From contig NZ_NWUX01000009.1 of NCBI RefSeq assembly GCF_002374315.1, positions 62,001 to 126,000 of the forward strand: DNA of 64,000 bases. Reading direction: 5' to 3'. Source of the stretch: Vreelandella nigrificans. Its GTDB lineage: Bacteria; Pseudomonadota; Gammaproteobacteria; Pseudomonadales; Halomonadaceae. This document shows positions 37,876 to 47,629 of the stretch, one piece after another. The notes under the pieces were generated by a model that was not told the origin of the DNA, searched no databases, and worked only from the letters and a program-made list of their open reading frames with translations. Each line of letters begins with the position of its first letter. Position 1 is the stretch's first letter. A program made the position numbers and the translations under genes.

Positions 37876-39627
37876 ATGATCTACACCATCGCAATACTGC
37901 TTAGTCTGGTTGGCTATTTTGTTATCGGACATCTGGCTGGGAGACGCGTCAAAGGACTTGATGACTATCTGGTAGCCGGTCGTAATGCACCCACCTTCTT
38001 TATTCTCGGCACGCTGGTGGCAAGCTATCTAAGCACCAGCGCCTTTCTCGGCGAAACGGGCTTTGCCTATCAGGGCTATCCGTTTGTGATGCTGATCTTT
38101 GCGGCGGTCAGCACTTCGGGCTGCCTACTTGGCGCACTGGTGTTTGGCCGTTATCTGCGCCGCAGCGGGGCGAGAACCGTGCCGGAGTTTTTTGGCAAGC
38201 GGTTTGCCTCACGCCGGGTGCAGATCATTGCCGGGCTGACCACGATCATCGGTCTGGGCGCTTACTTGCTAGGCGTGATGCAAGGCGCGGGCATTATGTT
38301 TTCGGAGCTGACCGGCATGCCCTACTGGGTGGGCCTGGTGTTGGTGTGGGCGACCTACACCGGCTTCATTCTCTATTCTGGTTCACCCGGTGTGATGCTG
38401 ACCGATACCATCATGTTCGTGATTTTCTCGCTGGCCGCGGTGGGCGGGTCGCTCTACGTGATTCAGGATCTGGGCGGCTGGAGCGGAGTAGTAGAGGGGC
38501 TTCTGACCCAGACCGACAAGCCCGGCATTGCCCTGTGGCATGGGGTGCTGGAAGGTCCCAATGCCAGTTTCTCCTCCCCGGGCGAAGCGCTTACCTGGGG
38601 TTTGACACTTGGCCTTGTGTGGGCGGCGGTGCTGGCGGCCAGCCCCTGGCAATCCAGTCGCTACCTGATGGCACGCAACGAACACGTGGTGATGCGCTCA
38701 GCCATGTTGACGGCGGTAGCGCTGGCCATCTTCTACGCACTAATGATGATGACCGGCGCGGCGATCAACCTTTACGACCCGAACCTTGATCCGGAGCGCT
38801 CCATGATCTGGGTGGCGCTCAACGTACTGCCGACCTGGCTTGGCGTGGTCATTCTTACCGGCGTCTTCGCGGCTGGCCTCTCCTCCTGCTCGACGTTTCT
38901 GTCGATCATCGGCTTCAGTCTTTCCAACGATATTCTGCCCGCGTCGCTAGACGAAAAGTCAGCGATGCGCAAAAGCCGTATCGCGGTGCTCTCAGCAGGC
39001 CTGATTGCCCTGCTGCTGGCGCTGTTTCAGCCGCCAGCGGTCATGTCGGTAGTGTGGTTTGCCGCGACACTGTTTGCCTCCTCCTGGGGGCCGGTGGCGC
39101 TGATGAGTATCTGGAGCAAACGAATCACTGCGACAGGCGCCGGCTGGGGGCTGGCGGTAGGGTTTATTGGCAACGTTGTACTATCGATGATGATTCAAGC
39201 CAAGTGGCTTAGCCTACCGGTGTATCTGCACCCGGTGCTGCTGAGTACGCTGATGGCGCTTGTCGCGATTACGCTGGCCTCCCGGGTATCCCGCGTCAGC
39301 CAGGCCGAGAAAGAGTATCAAGCGTTTCTGCACACGTTTGATGCCCAGGCAGTTAGCGGTTGGGTAACGGGCACACGTTTGATCGCGCTTTGCACGATGC
39401 TGTCCGGCGTGGCCATCGGGGTGTTTCTATGGCAGCAGTATGCAGTGACGCTTGACGGATTTGCCGCACAGTTCAGCGTAGCCGCTGGTGCCGTGCAGGG
39501 CGGCTACGCTCTGGCAATCGGCTGCGGCAGCATGCTCTTGATGGCCGGAGCAGTGGGCCTTTGGGTGGCTTGCCCCCGCCAGCAGAAGACCTCTGCAGAG
39601 CGAATGGTCATGTCGAATGGCCGTTAG
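37876..39627 (+). CDS. sodium:solute symporter (SSS family)
   Basis: The protein has 583 residues with about 13-14 membrane helices. Family marks are the start MIYTIAILLSLVGYFVIGHLAGRRVKGLDDYLVAGRNAP and the helix SYLSTSAFLGETGFAYQGYP. The substrate cannot be read; organic acid, amino acid or betaine-related solutes are all possible. There is no clear ribosome site before the ATG, which is unusual for this window. Confidence 0.85.
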   Translation: MIYTIAILLSLVGYFVIGHLAGRRVKGLDDYLVAGRNAPTFFILGTLVASYLSTSAFLGETGFAYQGYPFVMLIFAAVSTSGCLLGALVFGRYLRRSGARTVPEFFGKRFASRRVQIIAGLTTIIGLGAYLLGVMQGAGIMFSELTGMPYWVGLVLVWATYTGFILYSGSPGVMLTDTIMFVIFSLAAVGGSLYVIQDLGGWSGVVEGLLTQTDKPGIALWHGVLEGPNASFSSPGEALTWGLTLGLVWAAVLAASPWQSSRYLMARNEHVVMRSAMLTAVALAIFYALMMMTGAAINLYDPNLDPERSMIWVALNVLPTWLGVVILTGVFAAGLSSCSTFLSIIGFSLSNDILPASLDEKSAMRKSRIAVLSAGLIALLLALFQPPAVMSVVWFAATLFASSWGPVALMSIWSKRITATGAGWGLAVGFIGNVVLSMMIQAKWLSLPVYLHPVLLSTLMALVAITLASRVSRVSQAEKEYQAFLHTFDAQAVSGWVTGTRLIALCTMLSGVAIGVFLWQQYAVTLDGFAAQFSVAAGAVQGGYALAIGCGSMLLMAGAVGLWVACPRQQKTSAERMVMSNGR

Positions 39628-39669
39628 CCAAATGTACATGCGATGAGACGGGGCTCCGCTGCAACGTGT

Positions 39670-39703
39670 AACCACTCTCCATTGGGAGAGTGGTTATCTT
39701 TTA
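39670..39703 (+). terminator. rho-independent terminator after the SSS gene
   Basis: An 11-bp perfect stem (AACCACTCTCC/GGAGAGTGGTT) with a 4-base loop, followed by ATCTTTTA. It lies 42 bases after the stop and before the EamA gene. Confidence 0.9.
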
Positions 39704-39724
39704 TACCAACCGGGGGTCAATATC

Positions 39725-40612
39725 ATGCAGTTAAGTGTTTACCAGCGCGGTCTGCTAATGGTGGTGCTGGGCGTAGTGCTTCTGAGCTTCGATGGCCTAT
39801 TGATCCGCCTTGCCGATACCGACGGCTGGACTATCGTGTTCTGGCGCGGTTTTCTAATGTTCTGCGTACTGGGGATAATGTGCTGTGTCGGCAATCGACT
39901 GACGGCGCTGAGAAGCAACCCGTTCCCCTCACTGGCCTCAGCGCTGCTTCTGGGCCTGATCTCCAGCCTTTTTGTGCTGGCAGTCATGAACGCCAACGTG
40001 GCCAACGTGGTAGTGATCCTGAGTACCGCGCCGCTGTTTGCCGCGCTGTTTTCGCGGATTTTCCTGGGTGAAAGAGTCGCGCAGCGAACGCTAGTGGCCA
40101 TTGCCGTCTGCATGTTGGGAATGAGCCTCGTGTTCATGGGCGAGGGGGACATGGGGATGCTGGCAGGTAACCTCTATGCCTTGGCGACCGCGGCGGCTAT
40201 CGGCGGTAACCTGACCCTGTTGCGCCGCTATCCAGCGATTGATCCCATGACGGTGATTGCCGGTGGCGGGCTGCTCTCCGCAGCAGTTGCTCTGCCCATG
40301 GCCTCGCCGCTAGCATTGGATGCCCAGCGCTATGGCGTACTGGCGCTGATGGGACTGGTGCAGATGCCCTTGGCCACGGTACTGATCAACAGCGCCACCC
40401 GTTACCTGCCTTCTACTGAGGTGGCGCTGTTTTATCTGGTCGAAACCGCATTGGGTACACTGTGGGTCTGGTGGCTACTAGGAGAGGCTCCCACGGCCAC
40501 AACGCAGCTCGGCGGTAGTGTGGTTATTATGGTGCTGGTATTGCATGCCTGGATAGGTTTGCGGCTTGAGAGGCAGCGCCTGCAACTTTACCCGGGCTTT
40601 ATCGGCAAATAG
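39725..40612 (+). CDS. EamA/DMT family exporter
   Basis: The protein has 295 residues with ten membrane helices in two EamA halves (about 10-140 and 155-280). DMT proteins of this type export amino acids or other metabolites. The substrate is unknown. GGGGGT precedes the ATG. It converges on the etf/dgc operon across a long hairpin. Confidence 0.87.
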   Translation: MQLSVYQRGLLMVVLGVVLLSFDGLLIRLADTDGWTIVFWRGFLMFCVLGIMCCVGNRLTALRSNPFPSLASALLLGLISSLFVLAVMNANVANVVVILSTAPLFAALFSRIFLGERVAQRTLVAIAVCMLGMSLVFMGEGDMGMLAGNLYALATAAAIGGNLTLLRRYPAIDPMTVIAGGGLLSAAVALPMASPLALDAQRYGVLALMGLVQMPLATVLINSATRYLPSTEVALFYLVETALGTLWVWWLLGEAPTATTQLGGSVVIMVLVLHAWIGLRLERQRLQLYPGFIGK

Positions 40613-40637
40613 CCAATAAAGCCATGTGGGCCATTGC

Positions 40638-40677
40638 CCACCGTTCAAGCCCGCCGAGTGGCGGGCTTGAACGGTGG
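40638..40677. terminator. long perfect hairpin between convergent genes
   Basis: An 18-bp perfect inverted repeat (40638-40655 with 40660-40677) with the loop GAGT lies between the converging EamA and etfB genes. The T tract is poor on both strands, but a stem of this length likely ends transcripts in both directions. Confidence 0.8.
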
Positions 40678-40701
40678 TTAGAGGCGTGATGAACCAGACC
40701 T

Positions 40702-41544
40702 TCAGCGCAGCACCTCCTCTTCCTTGAGTAGTTTATAGATCGCCTCGGCGCCCTGCTCAGGGGTAACGTCGGTGAGTACCTGCCCGCCCTTGCCCTCGGC
40801 TTTTGAGGCTGCCGCCTTGAAGCGATCCCTGGCCGAAGCGGCTTTGACGATTTTCAGGCGCTTAGGCCGTTTACGTGCAGGGGCCAAATGCCACTGGGCC
40901 AGCTCGCTGTCGGCTTCAGGGGTAGTGGGCGTGATCGCAAAGGTGGCTCGACGAGCCGGGCCGAAGGCGCTCTGGCGCGCCGCCGGCGCTGCTTCATCCA
41001 CGCTGATGATGGCAGGCAGGCGCACCTTGAGACGACGACGCTGGCCCCGTGGCAACGCCTGAAGCAGCGTTACCACGCCATTTTCCACTTTCTCTACCGA
41101 GGCCAAGCTATTAACCAATGGCCAGCCAAGATGCTCTGCCAACGCATAGGGCAAAAGCCCAGAGCCTTCACCACGCTCTGCCCGGGCACCGGTAATCACT
41201 AGCTGAGGCGAGGTAGCGGCCAGGTGTGCCGCCAGAGCCGGAATGGCGTCACTGCCCTCGGGCTGCTCTAGAAGGGTCATAGACTCAAGCCCCATGCCGA
41301 CGCCTGTGGCCATACCTAAGTAACCGCGCAGAGCTGCCTCGCTGCCATCGCCCTGGGGACCCGCATGCAGCATGCTGATCCGGGTGCCCGGCAATTCGGC
41401 TTCCATGGACAGCGCAAGCTCCAGGCCCCGGGCATCCTGTTCGGCGCGCCTCGCACGGCCGGTGGTAGGGTGACGGCCGATGGAGACCAGCACCGCCACG
41501 TCGATCCCTTGTTGCTGTTGCTTCTGCTGTTGATCAGGCCGCAT
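40702..41544 (-). CDS. etfB: electron transfer flavoprotein beta-type subunit of dimethylglycine demethylase
   Basis: The protein has 280 residues. An ETF beta domain (VLVSIGRHPTTGRARRAEQDARGLELALSMEAE; VEKVENGVVTLLQALPRGQRRRLKVRLPAIISV). It overlaps etfA by 11 bases and is last in dgcA-dgcB-etfA-etfB, the order known for PA5398-PA5401 in P. aeruginosa. It carries electrons from DgcA/DgcB to the quinone pool. A charged N-terminal Gln run and a Lys/Arg-rich linker (about 225-250) are unlike typical EtfB. Confidence 0.9.
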   Translation of the reverse strand: MRPDQQQKQQQQGIDVAVLVSIGRHPTTGRARRAEQDARGLELALSMEAELPGTRISMLHAGPQGDGSEAALRGYLGMATGVGMGLESMTLLEQPEGSDAIPALAAHLAATSPQLVITGARAERGEGSGLLPYALAEHLGWPLVNSLASVEKVENGVVTLLQALPRGQRRRLKVRLPAIISVDEAAPAARQSAFGPARRATFAITPTTPEADSELAQWHLAPARKRPKRLKIVKAASARDRFKAAASKAEGKGGQVLTDVTPEQGAEAIYKLLKEEEVLR

Positions 41545-42808
41545 CGCGCTGCCCTCCCCGCTGCTGTTCCACCATAGCCACTAACGCGGCAAGGATTTGC
41601 GCGCTGTCGCCAATCACCGCCAAGTCGGCGCGTTTGATCATGTCGCACCCCGGATCGAGGTTGATCGCCACCACCTTGTCGCAGCGCTGAATGCCCTGCA
41701 GATGCTGGATAGCGCCTGAAATACCCACTGCCATATAGACTCGGGCGGTTACCCAGGTGCCAGTCGCCCCTACCTGACGATCGCGGGCCATAAAGCCGTC
41801 GTCCACCGCAACACGCGACGCCCCCTCGGTAGCGCCGAGCACTTTCGCAGCATGGTGGAAGGCATCCCACTGTTTGATGCCATTGCCGCCAGAGAGGATA
41901 AACTCTGCCTCGGCCAGCGCTACCCCAGCGGGATCCACCGCTACCTGCCCCAGATCTTCAATACGTGACAGGGTGGTGGGAAGTGACGCTGCAAGGGTCA
42001 GATGCTCAGCCGCATGCCGGGTCTCATCCACTGGCTCAGCGCACTCGGCCAGCGCCAGCGCCACCCTCGGCAGCGGGCGTTGAATATCCAGGCTCCCGGC
42101 GCCGCCACGAGCCGTACAGCGCCACCCCCGCGGCGCCTCATTGTCAGCTTCAATCTGCCAAACCCCCGTGGCAGCGCGCTCGCCCAAGCGCACGGCCAGC
42201 CGCCGCCCCAGATCGGCTCCGCCCAGGGGTGAGTCCGGCAATAACCAGAAGCGCGGCGTCATCTCCCGCTCGACGGCGCTTAAAGCCGCTAGACGCGCTT
42301 CGGGCGCAAACCCTGCGTAAAACTCATCATCAAGATGCACGACGCGATCGATACCGGCTTCGCCCAGTGCCTCTTCCTTATGCTCACCAAACAGGATCGC
42401 CACCACGGCGCCCGGCTGTTCAGTATCGGCATCCGCCACACGCCGGGCCAAACCTAGCAGATCCTTATCATGCCCGGAGAGACGTCCGCCGGTCAGGTCG
42501 GGCACCACGGCCACCAGGAAGGCGGGCTGATCAATGGTCACCATGCGGCGGCTATCGCGGGCCGACGTGGTGGTCGCGGTGGTCTGCCCGCCTTGCTGGA
42601 GGCCACTACGATCAATCCGTTTGATGCCATTGGGGCCGATAAAGCCGATGGCACGAGGGTCCTTGCGAACCACGCCATTGGGGCCCAGCCACTCGCTGAC
42701 CGCTCCGCCGCTTACACCAAGGGCAGCAAGCACACTGGCGTGCTCGGGATGCAGGCGGTTTCGGGCGATCCATTCACGACGCGGGTCGCGGCGAATAATC
42801 TCACTCAT
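41534..42808 (-). CDS. etfA: electron transfer flavoprotein alpha-type subunit of dimethylglycine demethylase
   Basis: The protein has 424 residues. The C-terminal FAD domain has VAEAEFILSGGNGIKQWDAF, DDGFMARDRQVGATGTWV and YMAVGISGAIQHLQGI. The N-terminal ~60 residues (IIRRDPRREWIARNRLHPEH) are an extra region seen in the dgc-linked paralogues. GAGGAGG before the ATG, which overlaps the dgcB stop by 4 bases. Confidence 0.92.
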   Translation of the reverse strand: MSEIIRRDPRREWIARNRLHPEHASVLAALGVSGGAVSEWLGPNGVVRKDPRAIGFIGPNGIKRIDRSGLQQGGQTTATTTSARDSRRMVTIDQPAFLVAVVPDLTGGRLSGHDKDLLGLARRVADADTEQPGAVVAILFGEHKEEALGEAGIDRVVHLDDEFYAGFAPEARLAALSAVEREMTPRFWLLPDSPLGGADLGRRLAVRLGERAATGVWQIEADNEAPRGWRCTARGGAGSLDIQRPLPRVALALAECAEPVDETRHAAEHLTLAASLPTTLSRIEDLGQVAVDPAGVALAEAEFILSGGNGIKQWDAFHHAAKVLGATEGASRVAVDDGFMARDRQVGATGTWVTARVYMAVGISGAIQHLQGIQRCDKVVAINLDPGCDMIKRADLAVIGDSAQILAALVAMVEQQRGGQRDAA

Positions 42809-44808
42809 ACGATCGCCTCCTCAGCAGTTATCATCTCAGCAGTCCCTTGGGATCCGCCAGACGCATTCCCCGCGGGACGCTCTACCAGGGCATCGGCCAC
42901 TAGCTCGGCAATATCGCGCACCTCAGCGCTGGCATCTACCACGCCTTCCAACATAGCGGTGCACTGCGGGCAGCCCACCGCGACCAGCTCGGCGCCGCTC
43001 TCCTTGACGTCATTCATGCGCATATCGGGGATACGCCGTTCACCAGGAATATCGGTGATAGGCGCACCACCGCCACCACCGCAGCAGCGCGAGCGGAAGC
43101 CAGAGCGCTCCATCTCATTGACCTTAATGCCCAATGCCTTAAGCACTCGCCGCGGTGCCTCGTATTCACCGTTATAGCGTCCCAAGTAACACGGGTCATG
43201 ATAAGTAACGCTGCCGCCTTTCCAGGGCGCGAAGGCCAGCCGGCCAGCGTCATACAGCTCAGCGATAAAGGTGCTATGGTGGTACACCTCATAATTGCCG
43301 CCCAACTCGCCGTATTCATTGCCCAGCACATGAAAACTGTGGGGATCACAGGTTACGATCTGTTGGAAACGGTACTTGGCCAGAGTGGCAATATTGCGCT
43401 TAGCCAGGGATTGGAACGTCGCTTCGTCGCCCAGACGTCTTGCCACATCACCACTATCGCGCTCTTCAGCACCCAACACCGCGAAATCTACTTCAGCGGC
43501 GCGCAGCACTTTGACCAATGCGCGCAAGGTGCGCTGGTTGCGCATATCAAAAGCGCCATCCCCTAGCCACAACAGCACATCGACCTGCTTAAGATCTGCC
43601 ATTAGCGGTAGGTTAAGATCCGCCGCCCAGTTGAGTCGCGAGCCAGGATCGAAACCACCGGGATTGTCGGTGGCGATCAAATTGTCGAGCACCTCAGCGC
43701 CTTTATTGGGCGTTTTGCCACGCTCCAGGGTCAGGTGGCGGCGCATATCGACAATCGCATCCACATGCTCAATCATCATCGGACACTCTTCCACGCAGGC
43801 TCGGCAGGTCGTACACGACCAGAGCGTATCGGCGTCGACCAACGCCTTTCCTTCCAGCGCCACGATAGGCCCGTGGGGCGCTCCCGCGTGCTCACCCACC
43901 GGCTTGCCAGGGTAGGCGGAGCCGGCATAGGCGGCATCACTGCCCCCCGCCATACCCACCACCATGTCCTGGATCAGCTTCTTGGGGTTAAGCGGCTGAC
44001 CGGCGGCAAATGCCGGGCACACCGCCTCGCAGCGACCGCACTGCACACAGGCGTCGAAACCCAGTAGCTGGTTCCAGGTAAAGTCGGCAGGCTTTTCCAC
44101 GCCCAGAGGCGCCGCTTCATTCTCCAGGTTGAGCGCCTTGAGGCCCGTTGACCGGCCGACGCCGCCTTTTTTCGTGGAGAAGCGCTCGGCGCGGCGATGG
44201 AAAGCCAGATGTAAGGCGCCAGCGAAGGCGTGCTTCATGGGCCCGCCCCAGGTCATGCCGAAAAACATTTCCCCCAAGCCCCAGGCCACAACGCCCGCTA
44301 ATACCAGCGCCAGCAGCCAACTACTGCCCCCTTCAAGCAAACCTTCAGGCAGCAGACCTACCGTGGGCAGTGTGATCAGGAAGACACCTATCGAAAACGC
44401 CATTAGGCTCTTGGGCAGGCGCATCCAGGGGCCCTTGGAGAGCCGAGCAGGAGGGTTAAGCCGCCGCCGCGCCACGAAGAGGCTACCGACGAACATGGAG
44501 GCGCTAGCCAGTAGCAGTAATCCACCTAGCAATGGGTTGGCAATACCCAGACCGTGCACCAGGGTCATCAGCACGGCAGCGGCCACGAAGCCACCGGCGG
44601 TGGCCACGTGAGTGTTGGAGATCATTTTGTCACGCCCCACTACATGGTGCAGATCCACCAAATAGCGACGTGGCAAGGCCACCAGCCCCTGGAACAGGTT
44701 AACCCGCGAGGGGCGCCCCTGACGCCACAGGCGTATACGGCGTACAGCGCCGATTACCGCCAGGGCCAGGGCAGTAAAAATCAGTATCGGCAAGAGCGTT
44801 TCGAGCAT
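42805..44808 (-). CDS. dgcB: dimethylglycine demethylase iron-sulfur membrane subunit
   Basis: The protein has 667 residues. A GTG at 44817 is possible, but the ATG at 44808 has GAGG at the right distance. Membrane helices occupy the first ~200 residues. Two [4Fe-4S] sets follow (CVQCGRCEAVCPAF, CTTCRACVEECPMM) and then CCG-type heterodisulfide reductase motifs (CCGGGGGAPI). It passes electrons from DgcA to the ETF and quinone. A 74-bp gap separates it from dgcA. Confidence 0.93.
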   Translation of the reverse strand: MLETLLPILIFTALALAVIGAVRRIRLWRQGRPSRVNLFQGLVALPRRYLVDLHHVVGRDKMISNTHVATAGGFVAAAVLMTLVHGLGIANPLLGGLLLLASASMFVGSLFVARRRLNPPARLSKGPWMRLPKSLMAFSIGVFLITLPTVGLLPEGLLEGGSSWLLALVLAGVVAWGLGEMFFGMTWGGPMKHAFAGALHLAFHRRAERFSTKKGGVGRSTGLKALNLENEAAPLGVEKPADFTWNQLLGFDACVQCGRCEAVCPAFAAGQPLNPKKLIQDMVVGMAGGSDAAYAGSAYPGKPVGEHAGAPHGPIVALEGKALVDADTLWSCTTCRACVEECPMMIEHVDAIVDMRRHLTLERGKTPNKGAEVLDNLIATDNPGGFDPGSRLNWAADLNLPLMADLKQVDVLLWLGDGAFDMRNQRTLRALVKVLRAAEVDFAVLGAEERDSGDVARRLGDEATFQSLAKRNIATLAKYRFQQIVTCDPHSFHVLGNEYGELGGNYEVYHHSTFIAELYDAGRLAFAPWKGGSVTYHDPCYLGRYNGEYEAPRRVLKALGIKVNEMERSGFRSRCCGGGGGAPITDIPGERRIPDMRMNDVKESGAELVAVGCPQCTAMLEGVVDASAEVRDIAELVADALVERPAGNASGGSQGTAEMITAEEAIV

Positions 44809-44891
44809 GGTGCTCACCTCATCTTTGGTGCCATTGGCTTCGGCGGCGGGGCTGCTCTGGCGCCCCGCATTATTGTTGGCTTTTGCCTAAG

Positions 44892-46976
44892 TCAAAAGTC
44901 CTTGCAGATTCGCAGGGCGTCGTAAATGGCCGCATGGGTGTTACGTGGTGCCGTGCAGTCGCCCAGGCGGAAGAGTAGGAAGCCATCTCCTTCTTCGCCG
45001 TTCTTATCAATCAGGCTCGGCTGAGGCTGAATGGCGTAGAGCGCCTCCAGATCCACCTGCCCTTTATTGCGGGACTGCTCTTTGAGGGCGTAGTAAAGCG
45101 CCTCATCAGGGCGTACGCCGTTCTCGACCACTACCTGATCCACCACACGCTCTTCCAAAGCACCGGTGTACTCATTTTCAAGCACCGCCACCAGGCCATC
45201 GCCCTCGCGGTAAACCTTATGCAGCATCAAGTCGGAGGACATGATCACCTCCTTCTCGTAGAGGCTGCGGTAGTAGGTGGGGAAGGTGGTGCCGCCCACC
45301 GCCGCGCCGGGCTTGATATCGTCGGTGACGATCTCTACCTTGGCGCCCTTGTCGGCGAGAAAATCCGCCGCCGAGACGCCGGAGAATTCGCAGATGGCGT
45401 CATAAATCAGCACGTTTTTACCTGGCGCCACTTTGCCTGAGAGAATATCCCAGGTGCTGACCACCAGGCTCTCCTCGGCATTCTCCGAGTAGCCCCACTC
45501 TGGGTACTGGCTAAGGAAGGGCTGGCCACCGGTAGCAAGCACCACGATATCCGGGCGCAGATCGAGCAGCGTTTCCTCATCGGCGCGAGTACCCAGACGC
45601 AGGTCGACTTTAAGACGCGCCAGCTCCAGCTGGTACCAGCGGGTGATACCAGCGATCTGATCACGCTGGGGCGCTTGGGCGGCAATCGTAATCTGCCCGC
45701 CCAAGGCGTCAGCGGCCTCAAACAGAGTGACATCGTGACCGCGCTCGGCGGCTACCCGCGCTGCCTCCATACCGCCGGGGCCACCGCCTACTACGACGAC
45801 TTTGCGTTTGGCGCCCTCAGTTTTCTCAATGATGTGGGGCAGCCCCATGTACTCCCGGGACGTCGCCGCATTCTGGATGCACAGTACATCCAGGCCCTGG
45901 TACTGGCGGTCGATGCAGTAGTTAGCGCCCACGCACTGCTTGATCTGATCGATCTGGCCCATCTTGATCTTGGCGATCAAGTGAGGGTCGGCAATATGTG
46001 CCCGGGTCATGCCCACCAGGTCTACGTAGCCCCCTTCGAGGATACGCTGGGCCTGATTGGGATCCTTAATGTTCTGGGCGTGGATCACCGGTACGTTTAC
46101 CACTTCCTTGATCCCCGCCGCCAGGTGTAGGAAAGGCTCCGGCGGGTAAGACATATTAGGGATAACGTTGGCGAGGGTGTTGTGAGTGTCGCAGCCAGAA
46201 CCGATAACGCCGAAGAAATCCACCATGCCGGTGGCATCGTAGTAGGCGGCAATCTGCTTCATATCGTCGTGAGAAAGACCATCCGGGTGGAACTCGTCGC
46301 CACAGATACGCATACCAACAACGAAGTCGTCACCCACTTCAGCACGTACCGCTTTAAGCACTTCCATACCAAAGCGCATACGGTTCTCGAAGCTACCGCC
46401 CCACTCATCCTCACGCTTATTGACCCGTGGGCTCCAGAACTGATCAATCAAATGCTGGTGCACGGCAGAGAGTTCAACACCATCAAGCCCGCCTTCCTTT
46501 GCCCGCCGCGCAGCCTGGGCAAAGTCACCAACAATACGCCAGATCTCTTCTTCCTCAATGGTCTTACAGGTAGAGCGGTGCACCGGTTCACGGATACCGG
46601 AAGGCGACACCAGCGTCGACCAGTCAAAACCGTCCCAACGGGAGCGGCGCCCCATATGGGTAATCTGGATCATGATCTTGCCGCCATGCTTATGCACGGC
46701 ATCGGCCAAATTCTGAAAGTGTGGAATAATGCGATCAGTAGAAAGGTTTACTGAGCTCCACCAGCCCTGAGGGCTATCGATGGAAACCACCGAAGAGCCA
46801 CCACAGATACATAGCCCACAGCCGCCCTTAGACTTCTCTTCGTAATACCTAACGTAGCGCTCAGTCGTCATGCCACCGTCAGTGGCATGCACCTCAGCGT
46901 GAGCGGTACTAACCACACGATTGCGGATGGTCAATTTGCCAATCTGTATCGGCTCGAAAATTGCGTCGAATGCCAT
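44892..46976 (-). CDS. dgcA: dimethylglycine demethylase, OYE-type flavoprotein
   Basis: The protein has 694 residues. An N-terminal FMN TIM barrel of the NADH:flavin oxidoreductase class (FEPIQIGKLTIRNRVVSTAHAE; HGGKIMIQITHMGRRS; RVNKREDEWGGSFENRMRF) with a [4Fe-4S] set CVGANYCIDRQYQG...C. A second dinucleotide-binding domain starts at VVVVGGGPGGMEAARVAAERG (about 390). It demethylates dimethylglycine to sarcosine. GAGGAG before the ATG. Confidence 0.94.
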   Translation of the reverse strand: MAFDAIFEPIQIGKLTIRNRVVSTAHAEVHATDGGMTTERYVRYYEEKSKGGCGLCICGGSSVVSIDSPQGWWSSVNLSTDRIIPHFQNLADAVHKHGGKIMIQITHMGRRSRWDGFDWSTLVSPSGIREPVHRSTCKTIEEEEIWRIVGDFAQAARRAKEGGLDGVELSAVHQHLIDQFWSPRVNKREDEWGGSFENRMRFGMEVLKAVRAEVGDDFVVGMRICGDEFHPDGLSHDDMKQIAAYYDATGMVDFFGVIGSGCDTHNTLANVIPNMSYPPEPFLHLAAGIKEVVNVPVIHAQNIKDPNQAQRILEGGYVDLVGMTRAHIADPHLIAKIKMGQIDQIKQCVGANYCIDRQYQGLDVLCIQNAATSREYMGLPHIIEKTEGAKRKVVVVGGGPGGMEAARVAAERGHDVTLFEAADALGGQITIAAQAPQRDQIAGITRWYQLELARLKVDLRLGTRADEETLLDLRPDIVVLATGGQPFLSQYPEWGYSENAEESLVVSTWDILSGKVAPGKNVLIYDAICEFSGVSAADFLADKGAKVEIVTDDIKPGAAVGGTTFPTYYRSLYEKEVIMSSDLMLHKVYREGDGLVAVLENEYTGALEERVVDQVVVENGVRPDEALYYALKEQSRNKGQVDLEALYAIQPQPSLIDKNGEEGDGFLLFRLGDCTAPRNTHAAIYDALRICKDF

Positions 46977-46999
46977 GTTTGTCTCTCCTCGTACCCAGG

Positions 47000-47545
47000 T
47001 TAGCGGGCAGCGTCGGTCATCGGCTGGACAGTAAAGATGCCTACATCACAGCCGTGTTCGGCGGCACTTTGCGTCTGCTCAGCAACGGTACGCAGTGAAC
47101 TTCCGCGTGCAGCGAGGATTTGGTCCATGGCACCGGCAAACCAGCCGGTGAACATGTATTCAACCTTACGGCCTACCTTGCCCAGCTGGTAAACGAAGGC
47201 GCTGTGCTCTAGCCGTACTCTTGCTGTACCGGCATCAAGATCGATCTGCTCCGTAATAAAGAGCCCCCAGCCACGCTGGGAGAGGCGCAGCATATAGTGT
47301 TCAAAAACGTCCACGCCCTCGAGCCCATGGCATTCGGCCTCTTTCTCGCACCAGTGCCAGGCGCTCTTGTAGCCAGCGTGGTAGAGAATTTCAGCGTACT
47401 TCTCGACACCTAGCGCCTCCTCTACCGCCACATGGTTGTTAATAAAGAAGTGTCGCGGCACATAGAGCATAGGCAGGGCATCGCTCGTCCAGACGCCGGT
47501 TTCGCTATCCACTTCGATGGGCAGTGCGGGGGCTAGTTTGGTCAC
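47000..47545 (-). CDS. dgc-linked DUF5943-type protein
   Basis: The protein has 181 residues with a GTG start at 47545 after AGAGGAT. It contains a V4R-like region (EEALGVEKYAEILYHAGYKSAWHWCEKEAECHGLEGVDVFEHYMLRLSQRGWG) found beside dgcA across pseudomonads and halomonads. The activity is not known; a methylamine-type or one-carbon sensor role is only guessed. It lies 23 bases before dgcA. Confidence 0.82.
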   Translation of the reverse strand: MTKLAPALPIEVDSETGVWTSDALPMLYVPRHFFINNHVAVEEALGVEKYAEILYHAGYKSAWHWCEKEAECHGLEGVDVFEHYMLRLSQRGWGLFITEQIDLDAGTARVRLEHSAFVYQLGKVGRKVEYMFTGWFAGAMDQILAARGSSLRTVAEQTQSAAEHGCDVGIFTVQPMTDAAR

Positions 47546-47629
47546 GGTTGTTATCCTCTACATCATTATTCTTGGCTAAGGAGCAGGGTATGCCGTCGCC
47601 CCTATCAATCAATCTTATGGAGCTGGCGT